Below are positions 34,688 through 43,608 of a DNA stretch of 64,000 nt, piece by piece. Source of the DNA: Psychrobacillus mangrovi (GTDB taxonomy: Bacteria > Bacillota > Bacilli > Bacillales_A > Planococcaceae). Below the pieces are notes generated by a model, which searched no databases, had not been told where the DNA came from, and was given only the letters and a program-made list of their open reading frames with translations. The DNA lies in NCBI RefSeq assembly GCF_037104765.1, contig NZ_JBAWSY010000012.1, forward strand, positions 1 to 64,000, read 5' to 3'. The translations under genes were made by a program, and so were the position numbers. Every line of letters begins with the position of its first letter. Position 1 is the first letter of the stretch.

Positions 34688-35470
34688 ATGAATTTACAAG
34701 ATATTATTAGTTTGGATTTTGCTTATTTAGATACTTTTTCTAAACGTAAAGATACAAAGTGGGGATCATTATTTTATAATGAGAGTCAGCCATCATATTA
34801 CGATGCAAATCATGCACATATTAGTGACTTAAGTGTAAACCCTTCTTTAATAATGGAAGAAGTAGTTAAATTTTATAATTCAAAAAATATTATACCAAGA
34901 TTTTATTTATATAATTTAGACCTACAACAGGAGCTTATTTCTATTTTAATCGCGAATAGCTTCGGTTATGAGGAGTTGATGGGTCCCGTTCAATTATGGG
35001 ATAAAAAGCTTTTAGAAAAAGAGAGAGACGAACATTTATTGATTGAGCGTGTCAGTAAACACAATTATTCTGAAGCCCTCCATATTGAATGTAGTATAAA
35101 GGAGTTTGGTGGTAAAGAAGTGAGAGAAAAAGCATTTGAGGTTGAATTTAATCACCCAAGTTTTGAACACTATTTACTAAGATTTAATGGGACGGCCTGT
35201 GCAACTGCTTGTATTTTTATATGTGATAATCAAGCTCGAATGGAGAGTGTAGCTACTTTAGAAGAATTTAGAGGTAGAGGTTTGATTGGAGAACTCATAC
35301 ATTTTATACAAACTGAAGTGGCGAAAAAAGGTTATGAAAACCTGTGGGTCTTTCCAATCAACGAAAGAGTCGAAAAAGTGTATCAAAAATTCGGATTTAA
35401 AACTGTGAGTAAACTTAAAATGGGACACGCTTATTTAGGTGGGAGAAGCATAAAAGAAATTCAAGAATGA
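34688..35470 (+). CDS. GNAT family N-acetyltransferase (two-domain)
   Basis: This is a 260-residue protein. The C-terminal half is a GNAT domain (acetyl-CoA loop FRGRGLIGELIHF, end VEKVYQKFGFKTVSK). The N-terminal half (ISLDFAYLDTFSKRKDTKW, PRFYLYNLD) is an additional domain that may be a degenerate GNAT copy, as in other ~260-residue members. The acceptor is unknown. A CTGGAGGAAAATG site precedes the start, and the gene lies 25 bases after the SDR, so probably in one operon with it. A terminator follows. Confidence 0.85.
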   Translation: MNLQDIISLDFAYLDTFSKRKDTKWGSLFYNESQPSYYDANHAHISDLSVNPSLIMEEVVKFYNSKNIIPRFYLYNLDLQQELISILIANSFGYEELMGPVQLWDKKLLEKERDEHLLIERVSKHNYSEALHIECSIKEFGGKEVREKAFEVEFNHPSFEHYLLRFNGTACATACIFICDNQARMESVATLEEFRGRGLIGELIHFIQTEVAKKGYENLWVFPINERVEKVYQKFGFKTVSKLKMGHAYLGGRSIKEIQE

Positions 35471-35519
35471 TTATATGTACTTGTTTAGCAAATGGCAATA
35501 AGTTTATGAGTACATAGAT

Positions 35520-35558
35520 AACCGATTAGTTCCATATTTAGGAGACTAATCGGTTTTT
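35520..35558 (+). terminator. Intrinsic terminator
   Basis: AACCGATTAGT pairs with ACTAATCGGTT, and TTTTTT follows. The minus-strand Spo0E-like gene ends inside the right arm. Confidence 0.85.
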
Positions 35559-35741
35559 TAAAGAATTTATATTCTGATTATTATATTTTTCTTGATATCT
35601 ATTGAGTAGTCGATCTAACTCTTGGCTAACTGAGACAACAATTGGATGTGTAAATCCAAATTTTTTTGCTTTTCTATACATGTCTTTTCTTTTGATATCT
35701 ATTTGAAACATTAAAGCCATCTTATCCAAATTACTTATCAC
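35538..35741 (-). CDS. Spo0E-like aspartyl-phosphate phosphatase
   Basis: This is a 67-residue helical hairpin protein of the Spo0E/YnzD family, with the conserved SQELDRLL motif in helix 2 and IDIKRKDMYRKAKKFGF in helix 1. Such proteins dephosphorylate Spo0A-P and delay sporulation. It starts with GTG after GGAGGAAGAAAT. The last five codons lie in the shared terminator stem. A paralogue lies at 41857-42021, and both have similar upstream DNA including TTTGTC and a TACRAT element. Confidence 0.88.
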   Translation of the reverse strand: MISNLDKMALMFQIDIKRKDMYRKAKKFGFTHPIVVSVSQELDRLLNRYQEKYNNQNINSLKNRLVS

Positions 35742-35994
35742 ATTTCTTCCTCCATTTATTATATTTAGCTTCGACTATGAGGGGAAATACAAGATGTAAC
35801 AGAAGCAACTTGTCCAATTGTACGATAGATAAAATGCGAAATTTGTCTGGTTGTGTAAGAAAAGCGTAATTTAATATAATTGTAATAAAAGTAAATATTC
35901 AAATAAAATTAAGTTGTAAGAAATTAATAAGACTTCTTTTTATCTCATAGATTGGATGTATGAACTCATATGGAAAAAGTAAAGGGGAGAGGCT

Positions 35995-36429
35995 TTGATC
36001 AAACGAAATGGATTACCTAGAAAGTTTGTTGTTACTGCTACTTTAGGAGTAATTATTATTGGCATGATTTTCTTGTTTTTTCCTTTTGGTTATACTTTGC
36101 AAGAAGATGGACACGGAATGGCTTCAATTTCAGAAAACGGTATTTTGCGAAATGATTTTAAAGTAGAGGTTACAGAAGCAAATGCTTTAAAAATCGCTTT
36201 ATTAAAATCAGCTATAAAAGAATTTAAAACAATTTGCTTGATGTTAGTAATCATAATTCCGCTTTTGCTATTATCTATAGCAATTAATTATGTAAGGAAA
36301 TCTAAAGAAACTTTTCTAATTATGTGTATCATAACAATTATTATGTTGATCACAAGCATAATTTTATATTTTAATAACCTAGAAATCATGGAACACTTAA
36401 TAAGTGGATTAAAAGAGCAGAAGAAATAA
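35995..36429 (+). CDS. Hypothetical membrane protein
   Basis: This is a 144-residue protein with three hydrophobic helices (about residues 11-32, 75-97, 106-128). An extracytoplasmic or cytoplasmic loop of about 40 residues between the first two is polar (LQEDGHGMASISENGILRND). I do not recognise a family. It starts with TTG after AAAGGGGAGAGG. It stands between a Spo0E-like gene and a serine hydrolase, and 77 bases separate it from the latter. Confidence 0.7.
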   Translation: MIKRNGLPRKFVVTATLGVIIIGMIFLFFPFGYTLQEDGHGMASISENGILRNDFKVEVTEANALKIALLKSAIKEFKTICLMLVIIIPLLLLSIAINYVRKSKETFLIMCIITIIMLITSIILYFNNLEIMEHLISGLKEQKK

Positions 36430-36506
36430 AAGTGCTTCTATTTCAAGGATTCAATAAATTTATTTATCATTAATTGATATGAAGCAAAAGGAACTGTGGT
36501 GATGAT

Positions 36507-37820
36507 ATGAATAAGATTCGATTACGGAAAAGTTTAAAGGAATGGGAACAAGCATACATGCAGAATAACTATCTTCATGGTTCCTTATTAGTCTCCTATA
36601 AAGGTGAAATACTATTAAATAATGGGTATGGTTTTGCTAGTTGGGAGCATGGTATACAAAATACTTCTGAAACTAAATTTAGAATAGGGTCTATTACTAA
36701 AAGCTTTACTGCACTCGCTGTTTTCCAATTACATGAACAAAAGATGCTTAATATACATAATACAATAAATGAGTACTTGCCTGAGTTTCCAAAAGGAGAA
36801 CAGATTACCGTTTATCAATGTTTGACACATACTGCGGGAATAACGAATTTCACAAACTTTCCTGATTTTTGGAGCACTACGATGCGACTTCCTTCGAGCT
36901 TAGAAGATATAATTAATTCTTTTAAAAATGAGCCATTAGAATTTGAACCGGGAAAACAATTTGACTACAGCAATTCTGGATACATACTTTTAACCGCGAT
37001 AATAGAAAGAGTTTCCGGTATGAAGTATGATGAATATTTAAAAGAACATATTTTCCTTCCACTCGGTATGAATGATACAGGTTGTGATAACGGTAAAGAT
37101 ATCATAACTAAGCTTGCATCTGGGTATTCTTATAATGGTAAACCAGTTCATGCACCATATGCTGATCTTTCTTTTCCTTTAGGTGCCTATGGACTTTATT
37201 CGACTACTGGTGACTTATTAATATGGGATAGTGCAATACGTTCATTTAAATTGATTTCGGAAGAATCTACACAAATCATGCTTAAAGCAAATCAAGATTA
37301 CTATGCTTGTGGTTGGTATGTTAATCCAGTTTTAGAAAGAGAATGCTACCATCATTTTGGTGATATAAGTGGTTATGTCAATGAGATGCTGTGTTTTAAA
37401 GAAGAACTCACAATTATCTTTCTATGTAATATGAACGTTGTTCCTGTTAAAAAGCTGACAAGAGATATTGCTAAAATCTTTTTTGAACAACCGATTGAAC
37501 TTCCTCTATTCTTAAACCAAATGAACATATATAATATGGATTTCTTATGTGGTGAGTATCAAAGTGAAAATGGACAATTATTTTTGTGCATAACAGAAGA
37601 AAATGGGTATTTCCTTTCTGTTCCAAAAGATTATGGGGTATTATATAAATTCGGACTTATCCCTATTAGTCAAGAAAAGAACAAATTAGTTTTTAAGACA
37701 ACAATGATTGATGAATCATTAGTATTGGATTATTCATCGAAAGATGTGCTTTCCCTTAGCTATACAGATTACAATGGCAAAAGGACAATTTTATTTAAAA
37801 TAGTACAAGACATGATGTAA
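36507..37820 (+). CDS. Beta-lactamase family serine hydrolase
   Basis: This is a 437-residue protein with a class C beta-lactamase/DD-peptidase-like domain (residues 20-330). The nucleophile motif is SITK (S62, K65), the second motif YSN (Y154-N156), and the third is probably HFG near residue 290. The C-terminal 100 residues form a beta-rich appendix. There is no signal peptide, so it is likely a cytoplasmic esterase or D-aminopeptidase-like enzyme. A related but different protein is encoded at 49875. Confidence 0.88.
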   Translation: MNKIRLRKSLKEWEQAYMQNNYLHGSLLVSYKGEILLNNGYGFASWEHGIQNTSETKFRIGSITKSFTALAVFQLHEQKMLNIHNTINEYLPEFPKGEQITVYQCLTHTAGITNFTNFPDFWSTTMRLPSSLEDIINSFKNEPLEFEPGKQFDYSNSGYILLTAIIERVSGMKYDEYLKEHIFLPLGMNDTGCDNGKDIITKLASGYSYNGKPVHAPYADLSFPLGAYGLYSTTGDLLIWDSAIRSFKLISEESTQIMLKANQDYYACGWYVNPVLERECYHHFGDISGYVNEMLCFKEELTIIFLCNMNVVPVKKLTRDIAKIFFEQPIELPLFLNQMNIYNMDFLCGEYQSENGQLFLCITEENGYFLSVPKDYGVLYKFGLIPISQEKNKLVFKTTMIDESLVLDYSSKDVLSLSYTDYNGKRTILFKIVQDMM

Positions 37821-37835
37821 AATGAAATGAAGAAC

Positions 37836-37871
37836 AAAGGCGTATCGAATTCCTTTATTCGTTACGCCTTT
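37836..37871 (+). terminator. Intrinsic terminator
   Basis: AAAGGCGTA..CGAAT pairs with ATTCG..TACGCCTTT. The following TAATTTTG is a weak T-tract. The rest of the gap to 38096 has no riboswitch I can recognise. Confidence 0.75.
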
Positions 37872-38096
37872 AATTTTGTTTGCATTTAGCATATGATATC
37901 TAATATTTGACTCTTTTCACTTGTAATTATATACTTGGTTACGATAGGTAAGTGCCGGTGAATAAAAGGTATTAAAAACAATAATAAAGCAGATGATTCT
38001 CAGAGGAATGTATTCTGAATGTAGACAGCTGTCAACACTCTGGATCTTCACTTTTAGAATGTTTTCTGTTTAATTTAAAAGAATGGTGAGAATGAA

Positions 38097-38843
38097 ATGA
38101 CGATATTAAAAGAAACTTTAGAGGTTATTCAAGATAAAATGGAATTGATTGAACTAACAGAACAGGAGAATATATGTTTAGTCGGACCCGTAAAATTGCC
38201 GATTAAGCAAGGTGATTTTTCAACCACGTTCAATTGGTATTCTTGGCAAAAAGTCGACGCTATGTTTTCAAAAGAAGAGGTTGTTGCTTCATTAGTGAAA
38301 TCCAATTTAGCTTTTGGACAGCAGTCATCCGTACTAGTATTTGGGGACTTTGAAAATGCAGATGATGCACTTATTCGTATGCATAGCATTTGTCATACAG
38401 GGGATATATTTGGAAGTCAACGCTGTGATTGTGGCTACCAGCTTCACGAGTCAATGAAAATGATTGTGGATCATGGATGCGGAGCAATTTTTTATTTGGC
38501 AGACCACGAAGGTCGTGGAATTGGACTATTTTCAAAATCGCTAGCTTACCTTTTACAAGAGAATGGGTTAGACACTGTGGAAGCAAATGAGGCTCTAGGT
38601 TTTGAAGATGATACACGTTCATATGACGAAGCAATTCGAGTGCTAGAAGCTCTAAGAGAAAAACCAGTTACCCTTATTACAAACAATCCTAAGAAGCTTG
38701 CAGCATTGAAGGACCATGGATTGTTAGCAGAACATCATGTACCTTTATGGGGCGGATTAACGGATACGAACCGTTTTTATTTGGAAACAAAAGTTCAAAA
38801 ATCGGGACATATTCTAAAAGATGAACCTACTTTAAACGTTTAA
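38097..38843 (+). CDS. ribA: GTP cyclohydrolase II, stand-alone
   Basis: This is a 248-residue RibA. The zinc site ICHTGDIFGSQRCDCG gives three cysteines; DHEGRGIGLFSK and VTLITNNPKKLAAL complete the GTP-binding and catalytic regions. It opens GTP to start riboflavin synthesis. It is not fused to a DHBP synthase domain, unlike RibBA of B. subtilis. The first ~50 residues replace the RibB half with an unrelated N-terminus. It is followed by ribD and a flavin monooxygenase. No FMN riboswitch is seen in front. Confidence 0.93.
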   Translation: MTILKETLEVIQDKMELIELTEQENICLVGPVKLPIKQGDFSTTFNWYSWQKVDAMFSKEEVVASLVKSNLAFGQQSSVLVFGDFENADDALIRMHSICHTGDIFGSQRCDCGYQLHESMKMIVDHGCGAIFYLADHEGRGIGLFSKSLAYLLQENGLDTVEANEALGFEDDTRSYDEAIRVLEALREKPVTLITNNPKKLAALKDHGLLAEHHVPLWGGLTDTNRFYLETKVQKSGHILKDEPTLNV

Positions 38844-38856
38844 GGAGTGCATGGTG

Positions 38857-39966
38857 ATGAATTCAGATCAAGATTATATGCGCCTAGCACTTGATTTAGC
38901 TGCAAGTGCAAAAGGTAAAACGAATCCTAATCCTATTGTTGGTGCTGTTATTGTTAAGAATGGCGTCATTGTTGGATCAGGATTGCATCGTAAAGCTGGT
39001 GAGCCTCACGCAGAGGTACACGCTTTTAATATGGCAGGTGAACATGCTAAAGGAGCAACACTCTATGTCACTTTAGAGCCATGTTCCCATTACGGCAAGA
39101 CGCCACCTTGCGCAAAGCTTGTTAAAGAATCAGAGGTTAGCCGTGTTGTCGTAGCAATGCAGGATCCGAACCCAGATGTTGCTGGTAGAGGGATCAAGTT
39201 ATTACGATACGCAGGAATTGAAGTGGAAGTCGGCGTATTAGAAGACGAAGCAAAAAGACTCAATGAACGTTTTATTCATAATATGATTACGAATCGTCCA
39301 TTTGTGATTTCCAAATTTGCAATGACGTTAGACGGCAAGCTCGCAACTCATACAGGTCATTCTAAATGGATTACAGGAGATGCCGCTCGTGCGGATGTCC
39401 ACAAGCTACGGGATGAAGTAGATGCAATTTTAGTCGGGGTTGGAACTGTATTGGCAGACAATCCATCCTTAACGACTAGATTACCGAATGGGCAAGGAAA
39501 AAATCCTATCCGAATAATATTGGATGGTCAATTACGTACACCACTAAATGCTAATGTATTACAAACAACTGAGGCGGAAACTATTATTGTCACTTCAAAT
39601 GATGCAGATCATGAAATTGTCGAAATGTATGAAGAAAAAGGTGTTTCGTTCGTTTATGTGTCACAAGATGATAATGGATTGAACTTACAAGAAATGCTAG
39701 TAAAGCTTTATAAACTAGGTATTACAGATGTACTTGTTGAAGGTGGAGGCTCTGTAAATGCATCTTTTTTGAGAGCAAATTTAATAGATAAATACTTAAT
39801 TTATATTGCACCGAAATTATTAGGTGGCAGAAATTCAATTACACCGTTTACAGGAAAAGATATAGATACGATGGACGCTGCCATGCTTGTGTCATTTGAA
39901 GAAATCGATAAGTACGGTGAAGATATTCGGATTACAGCGTATCCAAAGCAAGGTGATCAAAAGTGA
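38857..39966 (+). CDS. ribD: Bifunctional riboflavin deaminase/reductase RibD
   Basis: This is a 369-residue protein. The N-terminal zinc deaminase domain has PHAEVHAF and PCSHYGKTPPC. The C-terminal reductase domain has FAMTLDGKLATHTGHSKWI and VLVEGGGSVNASF. It deaminates and reduces the product of GTP cyclohydrolase II. Two ATGs are possible (38851, 38857); AAGGAG at 38842-38847 is nine bases from the second. It is separated from ribE-ribB-ribH by 12 kb, so the pathway is split between two transcription units. The stop overlaps the next start. Confidence 0.94.
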   Translation: MNSDQDYMRLALDLAASAKGKTNPNPIVGAVIVKNGVIVGSGLHRKAGEPHAEVHAFNMAGEHAKGATLYVTLEPCSHYGKTPPCAKLVKESEVSRVVVAMQDPNPDVAGRGIKLLRYAGIEVEVGVLEDEAKRLNERFIHNMITNRPFVISKFAMTLDGKLATHTGHSKWITGDAARADVHKLRDEVDAILVGVGTVLADNPSLTTRLPNGQGKNPIRIILDGQLRTPLNANVLQTTEAETIIVTSNDADHEIVEMYEEKGVSFVYVSQDDNGLNLQEMLVKLYKLGITDVLVEGGGSVNASFLRANLIDKYLIYIAPKLLGGRNSITPFTGKDIDTMDAAMLVSFEEIDKYGEDIRITAYPKQGDQK

Positions 39967-41045
39967 ATAAAAAAGTAGATGTTTGTATCGTTGGGGCTGG
40001 ACCTGGAGGGGCATTACTTGCGTATTTGCTTGCAAAGAAAAATGTTTCGGTTATTCTTTTGGAACGATCTCCAGAGATCGGTAAAGCATTCCGAGGAGAG
40101 CATCTTAATGAAGAAGGCGAAGATATTTTAAAAGAACATGGCCTATTTGATGCTATTGAACAAATAGGCTTACTTCGAATGGAACAGCTGGAGTATTGGC
40201 AAGATGGAAAGTGTTTTAAAACGATACTCCCAGATCCTCAAGTAGGCCACCTCGGTATTCATGTACCTCAATCACATCTGTTAACTGTTTTGTTGCAGGC
40301 TGCGGAGAAATACCCTGCCTTTACGTGTATGTTAAACACTAAGGTAGTGGAATTACTCAAAAATAAAGATGGTAGTTTTTGTGGTTTGAAAGCAGTGAGC
40401 GATGGCGAAGAAATAGTGATCGAAAGTCAACTTATTGTCGGTGCAGATGGTCGCTTTTCAACTGTTCGTAAAAAAGCAGAGATTGATGCAACCATTCGAA
40501 AGCATGGCTTTGACTTACTTTGGGCAAAAATACCCGCACCAGACGGTTGGGAGCCATCTATTAAAATGGCACTTATTGGTGATAAACAACTCTCACTCTT
40601 CACACAAACAAAAGGCTTTATTCAAATTGGATGGAATATAGAAGAAGGTTCCTTTCCTGCACTTAGAAAGCAGCCTTTTACACCTTTTATTGAACAATTG
40701 ATTGAGGCATTTCCACAGCTTAAAGACACTGTTCGTCAACACATTCGTTCCTGGCAGGACTTCGTCTTATTAGATGTGTATAGTAGTACGAGTGAGAATT
40801 GGGGAAAAGAAGGTGTAGTGTTGATTGGTGACGCTGTGCATACGATGACACCTACCGGGGCTTTTGGTTTAAATAGTGCTTTAAAAGATGCTGATTTACT
40901 TGCATCTCTTATTGATGAAAATTATATATACAAACTCGATTTCATTAGTTGTGCGACACAAAGAAAAAAAGAAGTAGAAAAGATTCAAGCGATTCAAATT
41001 GAAAAAGAGCAGTCATTTGCATCTCAATTTGTAGTTTTTGCGTAA
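39963..41045 (+). CDS. FAD-dependent monooxygenase
   Basis: This is a 360-residue class A flavoprotein monooxygenase-like protein. FAD motif VCIVGAGPGGALLAYLLAKK, DG motif IVGADGRFSTVRKKA and GD motif VVLIGDAVHTMTPTGAFGLN are intact. It starts with GTG overlapping the ribD stop (GTGA), so it is translationally coupled to a riboflavin gene, which suggests a role in flavin chemistry; this is inference. It could equally hydroxylate an unrelated aromatic. It lacks membrane segments. The 5'-nucleotidase-like gene follows 18 bases later. Confidence 0.88.
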   Translation: MNKKVDVCIVGAGPGGALLAYLLAKKNVSVILLERSPEIGKAFRGEHLNEEGEDILKEHGLFDAIEQIGLLRMEQLEYWQDGKCFKTILPDPQVGHLGIHVPQSHLLTVLLQAAEKYPAFTCMLNTKVVELLKNKDGSFCGLKAVSDGEEIVIESQLIVGADGRFSTVRKKAEIDATIRKHGFDLLWAKIPAPDGWEPSIKMALIGDKQLSLFTQTKGFIQIGWNIEEGSFPALRKQPFTPFIEQLIEAFPQLKDTVRQHIRSWQDFVLLDVYSSTSENWGKEGVVLIGDAVHTMTPTGAFGLNSALKDADLLASLIDENYIYKLDFISCATQRKKEVEKIQAIQIEKEQSFASQFVVFA

Positions 41046-41062
41046 CATACAGGAGGAATATC

Positions 41063-41623
41063 GTGAAATTTGGTTTTGATATTGACGATACTTTAATTAA
41101 TTTAAGGGAACATGCCTTTCATTTATACAACAAAAAATTAAATCAAAATATAGCTTTAGAGGTCTTTCATGAATTGAAAACAGTCGAAATCCATGAAGCC
41201 TTTGGGATGGAAAAAGAAGCTGGAAATGCTATGTGGATTAGCTTATTGGAAGAGATTTATTTTACTGATTGTCCAGCATTTGAAGGAGCAATTCGAACAT
41301 TGCAACAACTAAAAATAGATGGACATGAAATTTTTTATATTACATCTCGCCCAAAAAAGTACTGCATGCAAACACGTGAATGGATGAAAGCTCAAGGTTT
41401 TCCAGTGGAAGATGAACACTTTTTTTGTGGGATGCAGGATGATGAAAAGATTGCAACGATTAATGATTTAGAATTAGACTACTATTTTGACGATAAACCT
41501 GCAGTTCTTGAAACGTTAAATGATGTAACGACGAAAGTTTATATTATGAATCAATCGTATAATCAACATGTTAATCTACCACGTTTATATCAGTGGTCAG
41601 AATTAAAAGAAATAATGAAGTAA
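41063..41623 (+). CDS. 5'(3')-deoxyribonucleotidase-like HAD protein (NT5C/YqfW)
   Basis: This is a 186-residue HAD phosphatase. It has motif I GFDIDDTLINLREHAF, motif II YITSRP and motif III/IV LDYYFDDKPAVLETL. Motif order and length match NT5C-type nucleotidases such as B. subtilis YqfW. It would dephosphorylate a nucleotide or, given its neighbours, perhaps a riboflavin-pathway phosphate or FMN. The missing phosphatase of the riboflavin pathway is usually a promiscuous HAD enzyme, so the position behind ribA-ribD is suggestive. It starts with GTG after AGGAGGAATATC. Confidence 0.82.
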   Translation: MKFGFDIDDTLINLREHAFHLYNKKLNQNIALEVFHELKTVEIHEAFGMEKEAGNAMWISLLEEIYFTDCPAFEGAIRTLQQLKIDGHEIFYITSRPKKYCMQTREWMKAQGFPVEDEHFFCGMQDDEKIATINDLELDYYFDDKPAVLETLNDVTTKVYIMNQSYNQHVNLPRLYQWSELKEIMK

Positions 41624-41723
41624 AATTGTTAGAAATGCCAGTGAAATCCTTCTTACATTGTGACTTACGTTTGCAAGTAATGGATTTTTAGTTAAGTTAA
41701 AAAGAGTTGTTACGCAATTAGGG

Positions 41724-41764
41724 AAAGCCTATCGTCTATTTAAGGGATGATAGGCTTTTTTTCA
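41724..41764 (+). terminator. Intrinsic terminator of the ribA operon
   Basis: AAAGCCTATC pairs with GATAGGCTTT, followed by T-rich DNA. Confidence 0.88.
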
Positions 41765-41856
41765 TTAACTAAATAATGAAGGAAAAGATCAAAAATTGTT
41801 GAGATCTATTAATTTATCAATAGGAAGATATGAAAACTTTATTTTTATATATGTTT

Positions 41857-42021
41857 TTATGACACTTTATCATAATATTTATTAAGTAACACATCTAGCT
41901 CTTGGCTACAGGAGACGACAAGTGGATGGCTATATCCGAACTGCTTCGCCATTTTGTACATAGCTTTTCTTTTTATCTCAATGCGAACTAATAATGTATT
42001 ACCTTTCAACAAACTTTTCAC
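41857..42021 (-). CDS. Spo0E-like aspartyl-phosphate phosphatase, second copy
   Basis: This is a 54-residue protein with IEIKRKAMYKMAKQFGYSHP and SQELDVLLNKY, the same two helices as the gene at 35538. It is read from a GTG at 42021 after GGAGGAAGAATT; the open frame reaches further upstream to 42105 but without a better ribosome site. It probably acts on Spo0A-P. The upstream region resembles that of the first copy in spacing and sequence. Confidence 0.85.
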   Translation of the reverse strand: MKSLLKGNTLLVRIEIKRKAMYKMAKQFGYSHPLVVSCSQELDVLLNKYYDKVS

Positions 42022-42269
42022 AATTCTTCCTCCATAATGTATATTTCGCTTCATTTCTTGACGAGTATTTCTAGTATGTAGGGAAGCAACTAGTAAATTG
42101 TACAATAACGATTTTAAAAAATTTGTCGTATTGTGAAATAATAATGAATGTTCATAAATTTGTCACAATTGACATGAATAAAAGTCGAAGAACAGAAAAT
42201 TTTGGAATCCTCCACATTAATTTGAAACAATTTTTAAAAGTGAACGTATAGACTTTAGAGGTGACCAGA

Positions 42270-42821
42270 ATGAAAAGTTGGAAAAAGTTAACTTCAAATT
42301 ATGTATATAAAACGGTATTTGGAAATTTAAGAAACGACCAATGCGAATTACCAGATGGGCAAGTAATAAATAATTATTATGTCCATGAATATGCTGATTG
42401 GGTTAATGCCATTGTTATTACAAAAGAGAATAAGCTAGTGCTTGTAAAACAATATAGATATGCAGCTGAAGATTTCTTTTTAGAAATTCCCGCAGGTAAA
42501 CCAGAAGGTGATGAAAAATACGAGAAAGCGATTTTAAGAGAAGTCCGAGAAGAGACAGGGTATATTACAGAGAAAAAGCCAATTTTAATAGGAGAGTTTT
42601 ATGTGAATCCAGCTACACAAACAAATAAAGTAGTAACATTTTTATTAGAAGATTCATATAAAGCATTTGAACAAGAACTGGATACCACTGAGTATATTGA
42701 TGTGCAATTAGTAGACATCAATCAGATAGAGGCTATGATTTCAAACGGTGAAATTAATCAACTTTTTACTGCGAGTGCCTTCTACATGTATAAGTCAATC
42801 TTGAATGAAAGAACAGTTTAG
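42270..42821 (+). CDS. Nudix hydrolase, ADP-ribose pyrophosphatase-like
   Basis: This is a 183-residue Nudix enzyme. The Nudix box GKPEGDEKYEKAILREVREE (completed by TGY) is intact, and a proline (Pro of VNPATQTNK) follows about 20 residues later, as in ADP-ribose pyrophosphatases. The N-terminal VYKTVFGNLRND strand and VNAIVITKENKLVLVKQYR fit NudF. The ATG at 42270 is preferred to the GTG at 42261, which overlaps the GAGGTG site. The HAD gene follows after 23 bases. Confidence 0.9.
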   Translation: MKSWKKLTSNYVYKTVFGNLRNDQCELPDGQVINNYYVHEYADWVNAIVITKENKLVLVKQYRYAAEDFFLEIPAGKPEGDEKYEKAILREVREETGYITEKKPILIGEFYVNPATQTNKVVTFLLEDSYKAFEQELDTTEYIDVQLVDINQIEAMISNGEINQLFTASAFYMYKSILNERTV

Positions 42822-42844
42822 GAATATGAAGAGAGGTGTTATAA

Positions 42845-43507
42845 ATGATTAAAGGAATTATATTTGATTTTGATGGGTTAATTGTAGATACAGAAACAGT
42901 CTGGTATGTGGCATTTAAAGAAACCTTGTTTGATAGGCATGCTGTAGAACTTGGCCTAGCAGGTTACGCTAATTGTATTGGGACTGGTAATGATGTTTTA
43001 TATAAATATTTTCGTGAGCTGGCTGGTCAATCAGTAGACTGCGAACAATTAGAGCGTGATGCTTATATTAAATATAAAGATAAAATGAAAGTACCGGTTC
43101 TTAGAGAAGGTGTGAAAGAATATTTAGAGGAAGCAAAAAGCCACAACTTAATAATCGGCTTAGCGTCTAGCTCATCTAAAGAGTGGGTTACTGCCTATTT
43201 AGAACAACTACATATTATAGAATATTTTGATGTAATCAATACAAGAGATGATGTAACTAAAGTTAAACCAGATCCTGAGTTATATTTAAAAACATTAAAA
43301 GACTGTGGGTTATTACCGAAAGAGGCTATTGCTTTTGAGGATTCATTAAATGGCTTAACAGCAGCAAAAAAAGCAGGAATTAGATGTGTGATTGTTCCAA
43401 ATGAAGTGACAAGTAATTTACCTTTTACAAATCATGACTATCATTTAAATTCAATGAAGCAAGAAACGCTTGAAGAAGTGATGAAGAAAGTGGAGTTAAT
43501 TGGTTAG
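42845..43507 (+). CDS. HAD hydrolase, beta-phosphoglucomutase-like
   Basis: This is a 220-residue HAD with a C1 cap. It has motif I FDFDGLIVDTE, motif II GLASSSSKEW, a KPDPELYL lysine and FEDSLNGLTAAKKAG. Similar to YhcW/phosphosugar phosphatases. It is probably co-transcribed with the Nudix gene. Its stop codon lies within the first unit of the 21-nt repeat array at 43504. It has a GAGAGGTG site. Confidence 0.88.
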   Translation: MIKGIIFDFDGLIVDTETVWYVAFKETLFDRHAVELGLAGYANCIGTGNDVLYKYFRELAGQSVDCEQLERDAYIKYKDKMKVPVLREGVKEYLEEAKSHNLIIGLASSSSKEWVTAYLEQLHIIEYFDVINTRDDVTKVKPDPELYLKTLKDCGLLPKEAIAFEDSLNGLTAAKKAGIRCVIVPNEVTSNLPFTNHDYHLNSMKQETLEEVMKKVELIG

Positions 43508-43608
43508 TTGGAATAATGATTGCTTTAGTTGGAATTTTAGGTCGGTTAGTTGGAAATTAAACAAGTTTAGTTGGAATATTGGCAATGTTAGTTGGAATAT
43601 AAAGAAAT
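43504..43608. repeat. Five-unit array of TTAGTTGGAAT with exact 21-nt period
   Basis: TTAGTTGGAAT (last base A in one copy) starts at 43504, 43525, 43546, 43567 and 43588. Each unit has an 11-base conserved part and a 10-base spacer that differs in every copy. Stops occur in the frames. The array begins at the stop codon of the HAD gene. Confidence 0.9.

Noticed and set aside
37873..38096. FMN riboswitch before ribA
   Set aside because: None of the conserved RFN blocks seen at 51218 is present.
43504..43608. CRISPR array
   Set aside because: Repeat of 11 and spacer of 10 bases are far below CRISPR sizes, and no cas gene is present.
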